Positions 27,262 to 37,173 of a stretch of 64,000 bases of DNA are shown in pieces. The notes below the pieces were generated by a model, which was not told the origin of the DNA, searched no databases, and saw only the letters and a list, made by a program, of their open reading frames with translations. Position 1 is the first letter of the stretch. Each line of letters begins with the position of its first letter. The DNA lies in contig NZ_CP073581.1 in NCBI RefSeq assembly GCF_018200035.1, positions 2,476,501-2,540,500 on the forward strand, in the 5' to 3' direction. Origin of the DNA: Sulfitobacter albidus. Its GTDB lineage: Bacteria; Pseudomonadota; Alphaproteobacteria; Rhodobacterales; Rhodobacteraceae. Both the position numbers and the translations under genes were made by a program.

Positions 27262-27897
27262 TCAGGCGCGCAGACGCACCGGCGCGGGCGCATCATAGCG
27301 CGCTTCAAGCGTCTCAAGCGCCTCGTGCACATGTGTCACGTCGAGCGTTGCAAGCTCTTCCGGCGGCAACTTCCACCACTGCGTGGCCAGCAATCGCTGC
27401 ACCGTCTCCTCGTCAAAGCGGTAGCGGATGAGGCGGGCGGGCGATCCGCCGACGATCGCGTAGGGTGGCACGTCTTTTGTCACCACCGATCCGCCGCCCA
27501 CAATCGCGCCGTGGCCGATGCTGACACCCGCGTTGATGATTGCCAGCGACCCGATCCAGACGTCGGACCCGATGGTGGTGGGGGCGTATTGCTCAAACGC
27601 GGTTTGCGGGAAAAGGTCGCTTTGTTCGGGGAAATGCTGTTCTACCGCAAAGAACGCGGGGTTGCTCGTGAGCCAGCCGACAGGATGCATCGGCGCCCCG
27701 ATCTCGCAGCCCTTTCCGATGGAGCAGTAGCGGCCCACGGCGGTCTGCGGAAACAGCGTTGTGCGGTCATTGACCATGGTGAACTGCCCGATCCGGCACG
27801 CCTCGCGCACGCGGACGGCGCCGAAAAAGCGTACGGGTGCTTCGATCCGGGCGCATGGCTCCACGGTCGCTCGCTTGGGGATGTAACTTTTCATCAC
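27262..27897 (-). CDS. CatB-type hexapeptide acetyltransferase 1
   Basis: A 211-residue trimeric acyltransferase of the left-handed beta-helix class. Hexapeptide repeats run from about residue 45 to 160 ([59 protein letters not shown]), and the motif [11 protein letters not shown] ends the core. This is the pattern of CatB/VatD-like O-acetyltransferases, most of which modify sugars rather than drugs. It sits between rplK and nusG, normally neighbours. Resistance to a drug should not be assumed. A distant relative lies at 33180-33827. Confidence 0.85.
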   Translation of the reverse strand: MMKSYIPKRATVEPCARIEAPVRFFGAVRVREACRIGQFTMVNDRTTLFPQTAVGRYCSIGKGCEIGAPMHPVGWLTSNPAFFAVEQHFPEQSDLFPQTAFEQYAPTTIGSDVWIGSLAIINAGVSIGHGAIVGGGSVVTKDVPPYAIVGGSPARLIRYRFDEETVQRLLATQWWKLPPEELATLDVTHVHEALETLEARYDAPAPVRLRA

Positions 27898-28036
27898 TGG
27901 TCTCGCACTATCGCGGGGCGCCTGAACGCGTCCCCGTACGAGAATGGTGCAAAATCATTCAGCCGATATTAAGGCGATTGTTTGATGATCGGAAACGGTG
28001 AGGGGCATGGATCTGCGCAGGCGGCGGGCGGATAAG

Positions 28037-28068
28037 AAAAGGCGCCGCCTTTCAGCAAGGGGCGCCTT
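28037..28068 (-). terminator. terminator after nusG
   Basis: The arms AAGGCGCC / GGCGCCTT with a 14-base loop lie about 60 bases after the nusG stop, with TTTT on the minus strand after the stem. The gap 27898-28126 holds this hairpin and no open frame I can support. Confidence 0.65.
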
Positions 28069-28126
28069 CCTCAGTTCTTTTGTGACAGGCCAGAGCGTTT
28101 GCCGGGCCGATGGCCCGGACCGTGTT

Positions 28127-28660
28127 TCACCCCTGTTTGTTCACCTGGGTGAAGTCGAGTTCGACCGGGGTTTCGCGGCCAAAGATCGACACCATGACCT
28201 TGAGCTTCTGGTTGTCGTCGTCCACGCCCTCGACCGTTCCGTCGAAATCCTCGAACGGGCCATCGGCCACTTTGACTTTTTCGCCGATTTCGAAGTGGAT
28301 GAGCGTGCGGGGGGCTTCCTCGCCCTCCTGAACGCGGCCCAGGATCGCCTCGACCTCAGCGTCGCGCATGGGCATCGGACGGCCCTGCGGGCCAAGAAAC
28401 CCGGTGACGCGGTTGATCGAGTTGATCAGGTGATAGCCCTGATCGGACATTTCCATATGCACCAGCACGTAGCCCGGCATAAAGCGTCGCTCGGTCGTGA
28501 CTTTCTTGCCGCGACGGACCTCGATCACCTCTTCGGTAGGGACCAAGACCTCGTCGATCTGATCCTCAAGCGCGTGCTCGGCCACGGATGTGCGGATCTG
28601 CTCTGCGATCTTTTTCTCGAAGTTCGACAGGACGCTGACCGAATACCACCGTTTTGCCAT
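28127..28660 (-). CDS. nusG: transcription termination/antitermination protein NusG
   Basis: NusG clamps RNA polymerase and links it to Rho or to the ribosome. The 177-residue protein has the NGN domain ([40 protein letters not shown]) and the C-terminal KOW motif ([19 protein letters not shown]). Its length is standard. It follows secE after 202 bases and ends before a terminator, so secE-nusG forms one unit. Confidence 0.97.
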   Translation of the reverse strand: MAKRWYSVSVLSNFEKKIAEQIRTSVAEHALEDQIDEVLVPTEEVIEVRRGKKVTTERRFMPGYVLVHMEMSDQGYHLINSINRVTGFLGPQGRPMPMRDAEVEAILGRVQEGEEAPRTLIHFEIGEKVKVADGPFEDFDGTVEGVDDDNQKLKVMVSIFGRETPVELDFTQVNKQG

Positions 28661-28862
28661 CTGAACTCACCGCCCTTTTATCTGTGCGGGGCCCGCCCGC
28701 GAAATCTGTTTCGGCGCGGAACCCGTCGCGCCACCCGCCAGAGACAAAAAATCGGCGCGCAACTCGATTCGCCGCACGCCCTGCCCTCGTTGCGCTGCGG
28801 GGTAGCCCACACGTCCGGGGGAATCAAGTCTTTGCCGGGGAAAAACGCCCGCGCCCGAAGGA

Positions 28863-29060
28863 TCAGCCGAAGGTGTTGAGCACGTATTGCAGGCCGCCGC
28901 GGATCACGATGTCGACCAGCGCAAAGAACACCGCCGTCAGCGCCGCAAGGATGAATACCATCACCGTCGTCAGCATGACCTCGCGCCGCGTGGGCCATAC
29001 GACCTTGGCAACCTCCGCACGGACCTGCTGGATGAACTGAAGGGGGTTTGTGGTGGCCAT
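28863..29060 (-). CDS. secE: preprotein translocase subunit SecE
   Basis: SecE is the essential clamp of the SecYEG channel. The short single-helix form of 65 residues reads MATTNPLQFIQQVRAEVAKV, then WPTRREVMLTTVMVF, and a single membrane helix to the end. I start at 29060 because longer in-frame starts extend into the promoter region. A TTGAAA/TAGATG promoter candidate lies upstream at 29091-29119. Confidence 0.93.
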   Translation of the reverse strand: MATTNPLQFIQQVRAEVAKVVWPTRREVMLTTVMVFILAALTAVFFALVDIVIRGGLQYVLNTFG

Positions 29061-29090
29061 GTGCAATATCCCGTCGCTTGCGTTCATCAG

Positions 29091-29119
29091 CATCTATCCG
29101 CTGGGCGCGCGCGTTTCAA
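29091..29119 (-). promoter_or_regulatory. candidate promoter for secE-nusG
   Basis: On the minus strand TTGAAA and TAGATG boxes are separated by 17 bases, and the start codon of secE is about 30 bases downstream of the -10 box. This fits a short leader. Confidence 0.55.
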
Positions 29120-29137
29120 GGCTGCTGTATGCGGCCC

Positions 29138-29959
29138 TCAGGCGGCATCCTCGCGCAGGCCCGACAGCCGCCGCGCCATGGCCTCGTCGTGGCGGGCCTC
29201 TGCTGCGGCGAGCTCGCCCAGATCGGGAAGGTAGAGGCCGTCGACTGTGCCCTCTGGAAAGCGGTCGAGAAAGCCGTCCCAGCGCACGGCAAAGGCATCG
29301 AGACGCGCGTGCAGGACCGCCGCCCGTGCGGGACGGTGCCGACCGTACCAGCGCAGCAGTTTCGAGATTCCCTGCCAGAAACCGTCAAAGCCCATGATCA
29401 GAAACACGCCGGTCATGACAAACAGCGTCAGGAAGACGATCCCGACCACAAGCCAGGGGCGCATCACGACCAGCAATACCAGCGCCGCAAGGGCGATGTG
29501 GCGCGGTGTGGGGCGATAGGACAGCAGACGGCTTTGAGCGGCGTCGGATTGCACGGACTTTGTCGCGGCCGGGGGCGGCCCCGCCTGCGGCGCGGCGGAA
29601 AGGGCGGCGGGCTTGCGACTTGGCAAAGACAGGCGCGGCAGGGAAAACCGCCGCTTGGTGCGTACGGGTGCGGCATCCGGCTCGGGCGGGAGCATATCCT
29701 CCTGCGCCGGGGCCGTCAGACGTGGCAGAACCTGCGCTTTGCGGAACTTGCGCGTGGGTTTTTGCGGCGCGATGCCGGCGGGAGCTGGCGCAGAGGCGGG
29801 GGCGGTCGCGGCCTGTGGTGCGCGGGCCTCCTCCATGGTTGGCTGATTGTCGATCATCGTGCGGATCGCGGCGAGGGCATCGGAATCGAGTTCGATCGCG
29901 TCGATCTCGGTGTCGTGCGGCGAAGCGGCTTTGGCTTGGGTCATGGGTGGGGCGTCCAT
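29138..29959 (-). CDS. Pro/Ala-rich membrane protein, unknown
   Basis: A protein of about 273 residues, MDAPPMTQAKAASPHDTEID at the start. Residues 40-145 are low-complexity, rich in Pro and Ala with basic clusters (TRKFRKAQVLPRL, RTKRRFSLPRLSLP). Two hydrophobic helices follow (HIALAALVLLVVMRPWLVVG and IVFLTLFVMTGVFLIM), then a soluble tail. The start could also be the Met at 29944. It lies between tRNA-Trp and secE. No family was recognised; the layout of a long disordered cytoplasmic head and a double membrane anchor suggests a scaffold, which is inference. Confidence 0.7.
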   Translation of the reverse strand: MDAPPMTQAKAASPHDTEIDAIELDSDALAAIRTMIDNQPTMEEARAPQAATAPASAPAPAGIAPQKPTRKFRKAQVLPRLTAPAQEDMLPPEPDAAPVRTKRRFSLPRLSLPSRKPAALSAAPQAGPPPAATKSVQSDAAQSRLLSYRPTPRHIALAALVLLVVMRPWLVVGIVFLTLFVMTGVFLIMGFDGFWQGISKLLRWYGRHRPARAAVLHARLDAFAVRWDGFLDRFPEGTVDGLYLPDLGELAAAEARHDEAMARRLSGLREDAA

Positions 29960-30146
29960 TTCGCTGAAAATCAGATTTTCTGGTGCGATGGAAATGCGGC
30001 GCGGCCATGGACGAAACGCGGCAAGAATGCGCCGCTTTTTCGCAGCGCGACACAGTCGGATCAGCACGTCAGGATTGTTCACCCTGAAGCGACAAATACC
30101 GTCGTTTCGCAAATGTGAGGAATGTGGCGTGCGCCAGTCCGGTGAC

Positions 30147-30222
30147 TGGCAGGGGCTGAGGGACTCGAACCCACGACCCTCGGTTTTGGAGACCGATGCT
30201 CTACCAACTGAGCTAAACCCCT
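30147..30222 (-). tRNA. tRNA-Trp (anticodon CCA)
   Basis: A 76-base tRNA is readable on the minus strand: acceptor stem AGGGGUU / AGCCCCU (with one G-U pair), a D-arm with GCTCAGTTGGTAGAGC, anticodon CCA at plus 30187-30189, T-arm GGTTCGAGTCC, and an encoded 3' CCA. The anticodon identifies tryptophan. It sits upstream of secE-nusG, as in many alphaproteobacteria. Confidence 0.97.
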
Positions 30223-30233
30223 ACGCCGGGATG

Positions 30234-30262
30234 TGACTAGAGCCATTCGCGCGCGGGATCAA
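30234..30262 (-). promoter_or_regulatory. candidate promoter for tRNA-Trp
   Basis: TTGATC and TAGTCA boxes with a 17-base spacer lie just upstream of the tRNA 5' end, which is about 12 bases past the -10 box. Confidence 0.45.
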
Positions 30263-30356
30263 GACCCGCCCGCCTCTTTTCGTGCGGGACGGAACCGAAG
30301 GCGACCGCGCGCCGTTGTGTCGATAACGGAAACGCATAACCGAAAGGAATTTCACA

Positions 30357-30854
30357 ATGGCTTTCGATACACTTCACGACGTCTACCATGACCAACTTCA
30401 AGACCTCTACAGCGCGTGCAAACAGTCGCTGGAGGCAACGACCGCCCTGGGCCGCGCCGCCGAGGACAAGCACCTCAGCGAGGCGCTGATCGCCGGTGCC
30501 AATGGCATTAGTGACGGGATGGACAAGCTGAAATCGCTCTGTGCCGAGCATGACATCGACCCGGAGGGCGAGAAATGCAAAGGCATGCAAGGTTTGGTGA
30601 CCGAAGCGCATGCCCACGCGCTTGACCCCGAATTTGCCGATGCGGAGCTGCGCGATGCGGTCATCATCACGCAGTATCAGCGCATGGTGCACTATGCGCT
30701 GGCAGGGTACGGCAGCGCGGCTGCCTTTGCCAACCGGCTGGATCTGGATGGCGACGCAGCGGTGCTTCAGGGCCTGCTGGACGAAACCTACGACGGAGAT
30801 CGCCGCATGACCGAGATTGCGACCAAGGGCGGCATCAACAAGAAAGCCGCTTAA
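30357..30854 (+). CDS. DUF892 / YciF-like ferritin-fold protein
   Basis: A 165-residue all-helical protein of the DUF892 family, starting MAFDTLHDVYHDQLQDLYSA. The family has a ferritin-like four-helix bundle, with acidic and His residues arranged as a possible di-iron site (HDQLQDLY, EAHAHALDPEFADAEL); members are often induced by stress. The ATG follows AAAGGAA by about seven bases. It is monocistronic, with a strong bidirectional terminator downstream. A ferroxidase or storage role has not been shown for this subfamily. Confidence 0.8.
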   Translation: MAFDTLHDVYHDQLQDLYSACKQSLEATTALGRAAEDKHLSEALIAGANGISDGMDKLKSLCAEHDIDPEGEKCKGMQGLVTEAHAHALDPEFADAELRDAVIITQYQRMVHYALAGYGSAAAFANRLDLDGDAAVLQGLLDETYDGDRRMTEIATKGGINKKAA

Positions 30855-30866
30855 GCTTTACGCTTG

Positions 30867-30901
30867 AAAAAAGCCCCCGCCATCGCGCGGGGGCTTTTTT
30901 T
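30867..30901. terminator. bidirectional terminator
   Basis: A GC stem AAGCCCCCGC / GCGGGGGCTT is flanked by six A on one side and seven T on the other, so it serves the plus-strand DUF892 gene and the minus-strand CoA-transferase gene. Confidence 0.9.
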
Positions 30902-30912
30902 GTGTGCGGCGC

Positions 30913-32154
30913 TCAGGCGGCGGTGCGCGGTCGGACAAAATCCGGTGATTGCACGATGCCCTTGTCAAAAAGCTGCGCGATTTCGGTGTCGGTCATGCCG
31001 ACCACATCCCCAAGCACCTCTTCGGTATGCGCGCCAAGCGCGGGCGCGGGTTGCGGCGCCTTGCGCGGGCCGCTCGAAAAGGTCATCGGCGCGCCCGGCA
31101 CCGGGAAGCGACCCGCACCGGGCTGATCAATCTCGCGGAACATCGGGTTTGCGGGAGACAGGTCCGCATCTTCGGCGACGGCCCGTTTGAGGGTGCGAAA
31201 CCGCGACCACGTCAACCCCATCTTGTCGAACAGCGGCGCGATTTCGGTGATCGCGCGCAGGGCGAACCACGGCTTGAGGATCTCGGTGATCTCATGGCGC
31301 AGCCGCCAACGGGTGCCCTCGTCGCGCAGGCTGGCACCCGTGCGGCTTTCCAGATGGGCCATGGCGTCTGCCGTTTCGGTCACTTTGACCAACCCCGTCC
31401 ACTGCCGCCCGGTCAGACCGATCACCATCACCCGCTCGCCATCGGCGCAGAGAAAATCCTGACCGTACGCACCGTAGAGCGCGTTGCCCGATTTGCCGCG
31501 CGCCGCGTCGCCCAGAACCGCATCGCCGATCATACCCAGATGGCCCATGGCCGCCGCCGCGACATCCTTGAGCGCCAGCTCGACCTCCTGCCCCTTGCCA
31601 TGGCGCAGGCGGTGCCGTTCGGCTGCCAGCAGCGAGGTGACGCAAAGGTTGCCCGCGATCAAATCCCATGCGGGTATCGCATTCGCGACAGGGTCCGCAT
31701 GGCCCTCGGGGCCGGTGATGTCCGGCACGCCAAGCGCCGGGTTCACGGTGTAATCAACCTGCGGGCGCCCGTGGCGGTCACCGGTCAGGGTGACAGTGAT
31801 CAGATCCTCACGGAAGGTGCGCAGCGTGTCGTAATCCATCCAGCCGCGCACCCGCAGATTGGTCAGGAACAGCCCCGCGTCCTCGCCCGGTGCGGTGACG
31901 ATCCGCGTCACCAATTCGCGCCCCTCGTCAGATTTCATATCCACAGCGACCGAGCGTTTACCCTTGTTGAGCCCGGCCCAGAACAGGCTTTGCCCCGAGG
32001 GTGCCAGCGGCCAGCGCCCTGCATCAAGGCCGCCTTCGATCCGGTCAAAGCGGATCACATCCGCCCCCATCTGCGCCAGCGTCATCCCCGCAAGCGGGAC
32101 CGCCACAAAGGCCGATCCTTCGACGACCCGCATGCCTTTCAGAATATGTGTCAT
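30913..32154 (-). CDS. family III (CaiB/BaiF) acyl-CoA transferase
   Basis: A 413-residue class III CoA-transferase with the N-terminal VVEGSAFVAVPLAGMTLAQM and the region GLNKGKRSVAVDMKSDEGR. The catalytic Asp expected near residue 170 falls in an AWDLIAGNL context. It swaps CoA between organic acids through covalent intermediates. It begins one base after the dehydratase stop. In Chloroflexus and Pseudomonas such a pair acts on mesaconate or itaconate as CoA transferase plus hydratase, but the order here alone does not identify the acid. Confidence 0.8.
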   Translation of the reverse strand: MTHILKGMRVVEGSAFVAVPLAGMTLAQMGADVIRFDRIEGGLDAGRWPLAPSGQSLFWAGLNKGKRSVAVDMKSDEGRELVTRIVTAPGEDAGLFLTNLRVRGWMDYDTLRTFREDLITVTLTGDRHGRPQVDYTVNPALGVPDITGPEGHADPVANAIPAWDLIAGNLCVTSLLAAERHRLRHGKGQEVELALKDVAAAAMGHLGMIGDAVLGDAARGKSGNALYGAYGQDFLCADGERVMVIGLTGRQWTGLVKVTETADAMAHLESRTGASLRDEGTRWRLRHEITEILKPWFALRAITEIAPLFDKMGLTWSRFRTLKRAVAEDADLSPANPMFREIDQPGAGRFPVPGAPMTFSSGPRKAPQPAPALGAHTEEVLGDVVGMTDTEIAQLFDKGIVQSPDFVRPRTAA

Positions 32155-32155
32155 C

Positions 32156-32989
32156 TCAAATCTCCCAGATTGCGCGGGCGTGCATGCCCTGATGTGTGTC
32201 GTTGGCGACCGTGCTCAGCGACCATTCCGCGTCGGATGCCTTTTGCAGCGCCAGCGCAACCGTGTCGGAGGCAAAGACCGGGTGCAGACCCCGAAACGAG
32301 AACATCGACGGCGCGCGGCCGCGGTGGCGGGTTGCCAGATCCATCAGCAACGTCGCCTGAAGCGGTCCGTGCACCACCAGGTCGGGATAGTGTTCGACCT
32401 CTTGCGTGTAGGGCAGATCGTAGTGGATCCGGTGTGCATTAAAGGTGATCGCAGAGTAGCGGAAAAGCAGCGGGGGGCTGATCATCACAGGCTCGGTCGC
32501 GTCTGCGTCAAAGGGCGCAGTTGGTTTGGGGGCGCGAAACCGCTCCGGGATCTGGAGATAGACGATATCCTGACGTTCGCGGATGGCCAGCCCTGCCTCG
32601 CCCGCGATCTCATGCTCGAGCGTCACAAAAACCATGTCGCCCGCCGCGCCGGATTTCTCCGACACACCGGCAATGCGGGTTTCACGGGTGAGCCGCTCGC
32701 CCACGTGCAGAGGGCGCAAAAACTCCAGGGCACCGCCGGCCCACATCCGTCGGTTCAGACGCACGGGCGGCAGGAAATCCCCGGGCCGCGGGTGCCCGTC
32801 CGGCCCCAGATCAGCCATCTCAGCCGTCGGCCTGAAGGCGCACCAATGCCACAGCGCAGGCAGGCGGTCCCCCTCGCGCAGCGGACCCCCGCCAAGTGTG
32901 GCGCGCGCCGTCTGCGCCGTGGCGAAATCCACGCCGCCGGTCGTGATTTCACGACGGTCGATCCATGCTGACAGGTTGATCTGATCCAT
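32156..32989 (-). CDS. HTD2/MaoC-like acyl-CoA hydratase
   Basis: A protein of about 277 residues with two hot-dog-like halves, the second containing FNAHRIHYDLPYTQEVEHYP, a variant of the HTD2/FAS1-type dehydratase signature with a catalytic Asp/His pair. The start at 32989 follows GGGAGGA. It is the class that includes mesaconyl-C4-CoA hydratase and itaconyl-CoA hydratase. Its stop is one base from the CoA-transferase start, so the two act as a unit. A citramalyl-CoA lyase, needed to complete itaconate breakdown, is not in the window. Confidence 0.75.
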   Translation of the reverse strand: MDQINLSAWIDRREITTGGVDFATAQTARATLGGGPLREGDRLPALWHWCAFRPTAEMADLGPDGHPRPGDFLPPVRLNRRMWAGGALEFLRPLHVGERLTRETRIAGVSEKSGAAGDMVFVTLEHEIAGEAGLAIRERQDIVYLQIPERFRAPKPTAPFDADATEPVMISPPLLFRYSAITFNAHRIHYDLPYTQEVEHYPDLVVHGPLQATLLMDLATRHRGRAPSMFSFRGLHPVFASDTVALALQKASDAEWSLSTVANDTHQGMHARAIWEI

Positions 32990-33179
32990 GTGACGTCCTC
33001 CCCTTATCCAGTCAGATGGTGGGGGAATATACAAAAAATCAAGCGTTTTTAATGCGTTAACGGTAGACAGCGGTATACAATGGCGCGTCTTGCCGCGCGT
33101 GCAGCGTCAATCATACGTTGAATTTGCTCACGCTTTTGCGCATCGCAGGGGGAACGCTGCGATGCAGCAACGAGATGAC

Positions 33180-33827
33180 TTATTTTTGGGCGCTTCCCGG
33201 CGGGGTACGCGCAACAGAGGCGAGCCCGGCAACATCGCCGCCGCAGATGAGCGCTTCATGCGCGAGGATCATCTCGATCGGCCAGTCCCACCAGGCGATG
33301 CGGTTCAGCGTCGCGATCTCCTCAGACGTGAACCGCATGCGCAGGATCCGGGCCGGGTTTCCCGCGACGATGGCATAGTCGGGGATATCACCGGCGACGA
33401 CCGCTCCGGCCCCGACGATCACGCCGTTTCCAATGCGTGTCCCCGGCAGGATCCGCGCCCCCTGCCCGATCCAGACATCATGCCCCACGGTGGTATCCTG
33501 ACCGGCGGCAGGCAGCGAGGGGCGGTTCTCCATCGGTGCATCGTCGAAGATCGCGAAGGGAAAACTGGAGATGCCGTCAAAGCGGTGGTTCGCCGACGCA
33601 GTGATGAACTGCACCCCGTCCGCGATCTGGCAGAACTGCCCCAAGATGAGCTGCTCGGGACTGAAATCATACAGATAGGGTGCAAGATGCGCGGCCCAAT
33701 CGCCGGGCGGCTGGTGCGCGCTGGCGTAGCTGCAGCGCCCCACGGTGACGCGCGGATGGTCGATGACATCCGCGAGAAAAACTGTCCCGGGGCGCAGCGC
33801 GGCATCTGAGAGGGTCTGTGCGTGCAT
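33180..33827 (-). CDS. CatB-type hexapeptide acetyltransferase 2
   Basis: A 215-residue left-handed beta-helix acyltransferase. Hexapeptide repeats include TVGHDVWIGQGARILPGTRI and GNGVIVGAGAVVAGDIPDYA, and the core ends GNPARILRMRF. The pattern matches the CatB/VatD group and the enzyme at 27262-27897, but the N-terminal part differs, so the two are not recent duplicates. It lies 68 bases from a duplicated palindrome block that follows tuf. The acceptor is unknown. Confidence 0.85.
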   Translation of the reverse strand: MHAQTLSDAALRPGTVFLADVIDHPRVTVGRCSYASAHQPPGDWAAHLAPYLYDFSPEQLILGQFCQIADGVQFITASANHRFDGISSFPFAIFDDAPMENRPSLPAAGQDTTVGHDVWIGQGARILPGTRIGNGVIVGAGAVVAGDIPDYAIVAGNPARILRMRFTSEEIATLNRIAWWDWPIEMILAHEALICGGDVAGLASVARTPPGSAQK

Positions 33828-33894
33828 CGGGGCGGCTCCGGTATAGATGGCTGCTGTCGTTTTTGACGCAAGGCACGCGCGGAAGCAAACGGGG

Positions 33895-34033
33895 CCTCAA
33901 AGTTTGCCTGCAAACTTTGGGCGCAAATCTTCTGTGAAGATTTGGCGGCGCGGGGGGATGGGAGGCGGCCATGCGATGTGTTTGCGCGGTTGCCCTCTCG
34001 TGACAAAGGCCGCCTCATTGAGGCGGCCTTTGC
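33895..34033. repeat. palindrome block near tuf, copy 2
   Basis: Second copy of the block at 5588-5729. Palindromes lie at 33898-33919 (CAAAGTTTGC / GCAAACTTTG with loop CT) and 33924-33944 (CAAATCTTC / GAAGATTTG), and the hairpin AAAGGCCGCCTC / GAGGCGGCCTTT lies at 34005-34031. It ends 40 bases from the tuf stop, so the hairpin is the likely terminator of this tuf copy. Confidence 0.85.
34005..34031 (-). terminator. tuf copy 2 terminator
   Basis: A 12-bp stem of the duplicated block (AAAGGCCGCCTC / GAGGCGGCCTTT) lies 42 bases after the tuf stop. The T-run is short. Confidence 0.6.
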
Positions 34034-34072
34034 ACTGTCGGGTTCGCGCACCGGCCCTATGGGCCGCTACGC

Positions 34073-35248
<1,176 letters not shown>

Positions 35249-35307
35249 GGTGGCGCCCTTCCAAATTGCAGGGGGCCCCAACTGGCCCCGAATTCCGTAT
35301 GGCGCGC

Positions 35308-35336
35308 GGCATATTTGGTCTGGGAGGCAAAATCAA
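35308..35336 (-). promoter_or_regulatory. candidate promoter for tuf copy 2
   Basis: TTGATT and TATGCC boxes on the minus strand have a 17-base spacer, about 60 bases before the start codon. The -10 box is a poor match, so confidence is moderate. Confidence 0.4.
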
Positions 35337-35377
35337 GCGGGTCTTGCGCGTGGGGCGGCGATTTGCGCGGCGCGGCC

Positions 35378-35965
35378 CTAGCCTTCGGTGGCCTCAGCTT
35401 CCGCCGGGGCCTCTGCCGCCGGGAAGCCACGATCAAACCAGCGCTCTTCCTTGTTGCGCGCAACAAGGTAGTTCTCGATCTGTTTGACCGCGTTCTGGCT
35501 GAGGTTCTTGAACTGCTCTTCAGCGGATTTGGTATAGCCCGAGCCAACCAGCGGCCCCTGATCGAGCGATTCCAGCACCGTGATCTGATGCGCCTTCGGC
35601 GTAAGCTTTTCGTTGCGCGCATCGTCCCAGACACTGAGGCGGATGATCATCGCGGATTTGGGCGCGGCAACCACGGGCACGCCCGGCGGGGCGAGGAAAT
35701 AGCTCTCGATCGAGATGCCAAAGTGGTAGAGCCCCGTGCCCTCGTAGCGGGCGAACCGCTCGGCCACGGCCTCTTGTAGCATTGTCTGCATCACTTCCTT
35801 GTCGAGCTCCCGGCTCAGCGGCACTTTCTGCGTTTTGGGGGTCACGACGATGTTATGGCCCAGCTTGAAATCGCCCAGCGGCACGGCGGGGCCTGCCAGA
35901 TCGCGCGCGCCGTTACAGGCGGCGAGAACGGCGCAAAGCAGCAAAACAGCGGATAGACGGATCAT
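35378..35965 (-). CDS. lipoprotein, unknown
   Basis: A 195-residue protein with an N-terminal lipoprotein signal (IRLSAVLLLCAVLAAC, lipobox LAAC at about 14-17). The mature part is soluble, with KTQKVPLSRELDKEVMQTML and an acidic C-terminal tail (AEAPAEAEATEG). The start at 35965 is the Met before the signal; the longer frame lacks one. It follows the M48 protease gene by 71 bases on the same strand, so it may belong to that envelope cluster. No family was recognised. Confidence 0.75.
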   Translation of the reverse strand: MIRLSAVLLLCAVLAACNGARDLAGPAVPLGDFKLGHNIVVTPKTQKVPLSRELDKEVMQTMLQEAVAERFARYEGTGLYHFGISIESYFLAPPGVPVVAAPKSAMIIRLSVWDDARNEKLTPKAHQITVLESLDQGPLVGSGYTKSAEEQFKNLSQNAVKQIENYLVARNKEERWFDRGFPAAEAPAEAEATEG

Positions 35966-36036
35966 CTGGGCGGCCCCCTCAGCACTCGACCGCCTTGGGA
36001 TAGCGCAGGGCCGCGCCCGGCGCAATGCGGCGCGGT

Positions 36037-37173
36037 CTAGTCGCACACGGCCTTGAGGTTGGCCCATTCCGCATCGGTCAGGATGTCGCCGTAGGACGCG
36101 TCGGGGTCGGCGGCGGCACGGGCGGCGTCGATGCGACTGCCCAGCGTGGGGTGGCTCACAAAATGCGACACCACCCCTTCGGTGTCGCCGTATTCATCGC
36201 GCAGCCGCGCGAACATGTCGCCAAGGGCGGCCGGAGAGATCCCGGCCTCTTCCAACGCGCCGTAGGCGTAGGTATCGGCGCCCGTCTCGGCGTCCTGCGC
36301 GTAGCGGGCCGATATCAGCTGTTCGGTGAGGAACAAGACCACCGCGCCCCCGGCAAAATCCCCGAACATCAGGCCAAGGATCCCGATAGAACCCGCCGAG
36401 CGCAGCGCGTGGCGGGTGGGGTCGCGGTTGACCACATGGCCCAACTCATGCGCCATCACGGCGGCGACCTCATTGGGGCTTTCGGCGGCGTCGATCAGCC
36501 CGTCGAAGAACACGACGAATCCCCCCGGCAGGGCAAAGGCATTGACCATCTCGTGATCGAGCACAAAGACCGTCGGCCCGTCTTCGGCATCCGGGTCCGC
36601 GCCCAGCGCGCGCACCATCTTGTCGAGCGCGGCAAGACCGGGATCATAGTCGCAGGTCGCCAGCGGCGGCAGGCCGGTGCCCGCAAGCGCCTGGCGGATT
36701 TGCGCGAATGTCGCCTCGCCCAGCGCGCGTTCGCCCGCGGGGGGTACGAACACCGCAAGCCGGTCGGCAAGCAGCGGGATCAGCACGCCGATTTGCAGCG
36801 CCACCGCCAGCACCGCCGCCCCGGCCCAGGCCGCGAGCCGCAGGCGCCCCTTTGGCGGCGCACGGCGGGTCAGATGCGGCATGGCGCGCGCCACATCCGG
36901 GTTGCGCAAATGCAGGCGCGCCATCGGATCGTTCGTCCAGCGCAGCACCATGCTGTCGTTGCCCGCGATATCGTCGAGGCGACGGATGTCGCGCAGCGGC
37001 CACAGAACCGTATCCCCCTCACCGCCGGGAAAGGCGATCTCGAGCGTGCCTGCCGCCTGATCCACGCGCAGCGCCACGTCGCGGGGCAGCGGCACATCAC
37101 CGTCGAAATAGGCGCTGGAGCGCGAATCAAAGCGGTAGGCCGCGGGGGGCGGACGGGAGGGCAGATCGGTCAT
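36037..37173 (-). CDS. M48-family membrane metalloprotease
   Basis: A 378-residue zinc peptidase with the HExxH motif in AAVMAHELGHVVNRDPTRHA near residue 245, and a third ligand expected in the TGADTYAYG region. One membrane helix lies at about 108-135 (RLRLAAWAGAAVLAVALQIG). Such proteases process membrane or periplasmic proteins. The start overlaps the DUF898 stop as ATGA, so the two are coupled. The C-terminal part resembles DUF-type M48 proteins of alphaproteobacteria rather than HtpX. Confidence 0.85.
   Translation of the reverse strand: MTDLPSRPPPAAYRFDSRSSAYFDGDVPLPRDVALRVDQAAGTLEIAFPGGEGDTVLWPLRDIRRLDDIAGNDSMVLRWTNDPMARLHLRNPDVARAMPHLTRRAPPKGRLRLAAWAGAAVLAVALQIGVLIPLLADRLAVFVPPAGERALGEATFAQIRQALAGTGLPPLATCDYDPGLAALDKMVRALGADPDAEDGPTVFVLDHEMVNAFALPGGFVVFFDGLIDAAESPNEVAAVMAHELGHVVNRDPTRHALRSAGSIGILGLMFGDFAGGAVVLFLTEQLISARYAQDAETGADTYAYGALEEAGISPAALGDMFARLRDEYGDTEGVVSHFVSHPTLGSRIDAARAAADPDASYGDILTDAEWANLKAVCD

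Noticed and set aside
27262-33827. Chloramphenicol or streptogramin resistance genes (CatB/VatD)
   Set aside because: The hexapeptide fold is shared with many sugar O-acetyltransferases; nothing in the context points to drug resistance.
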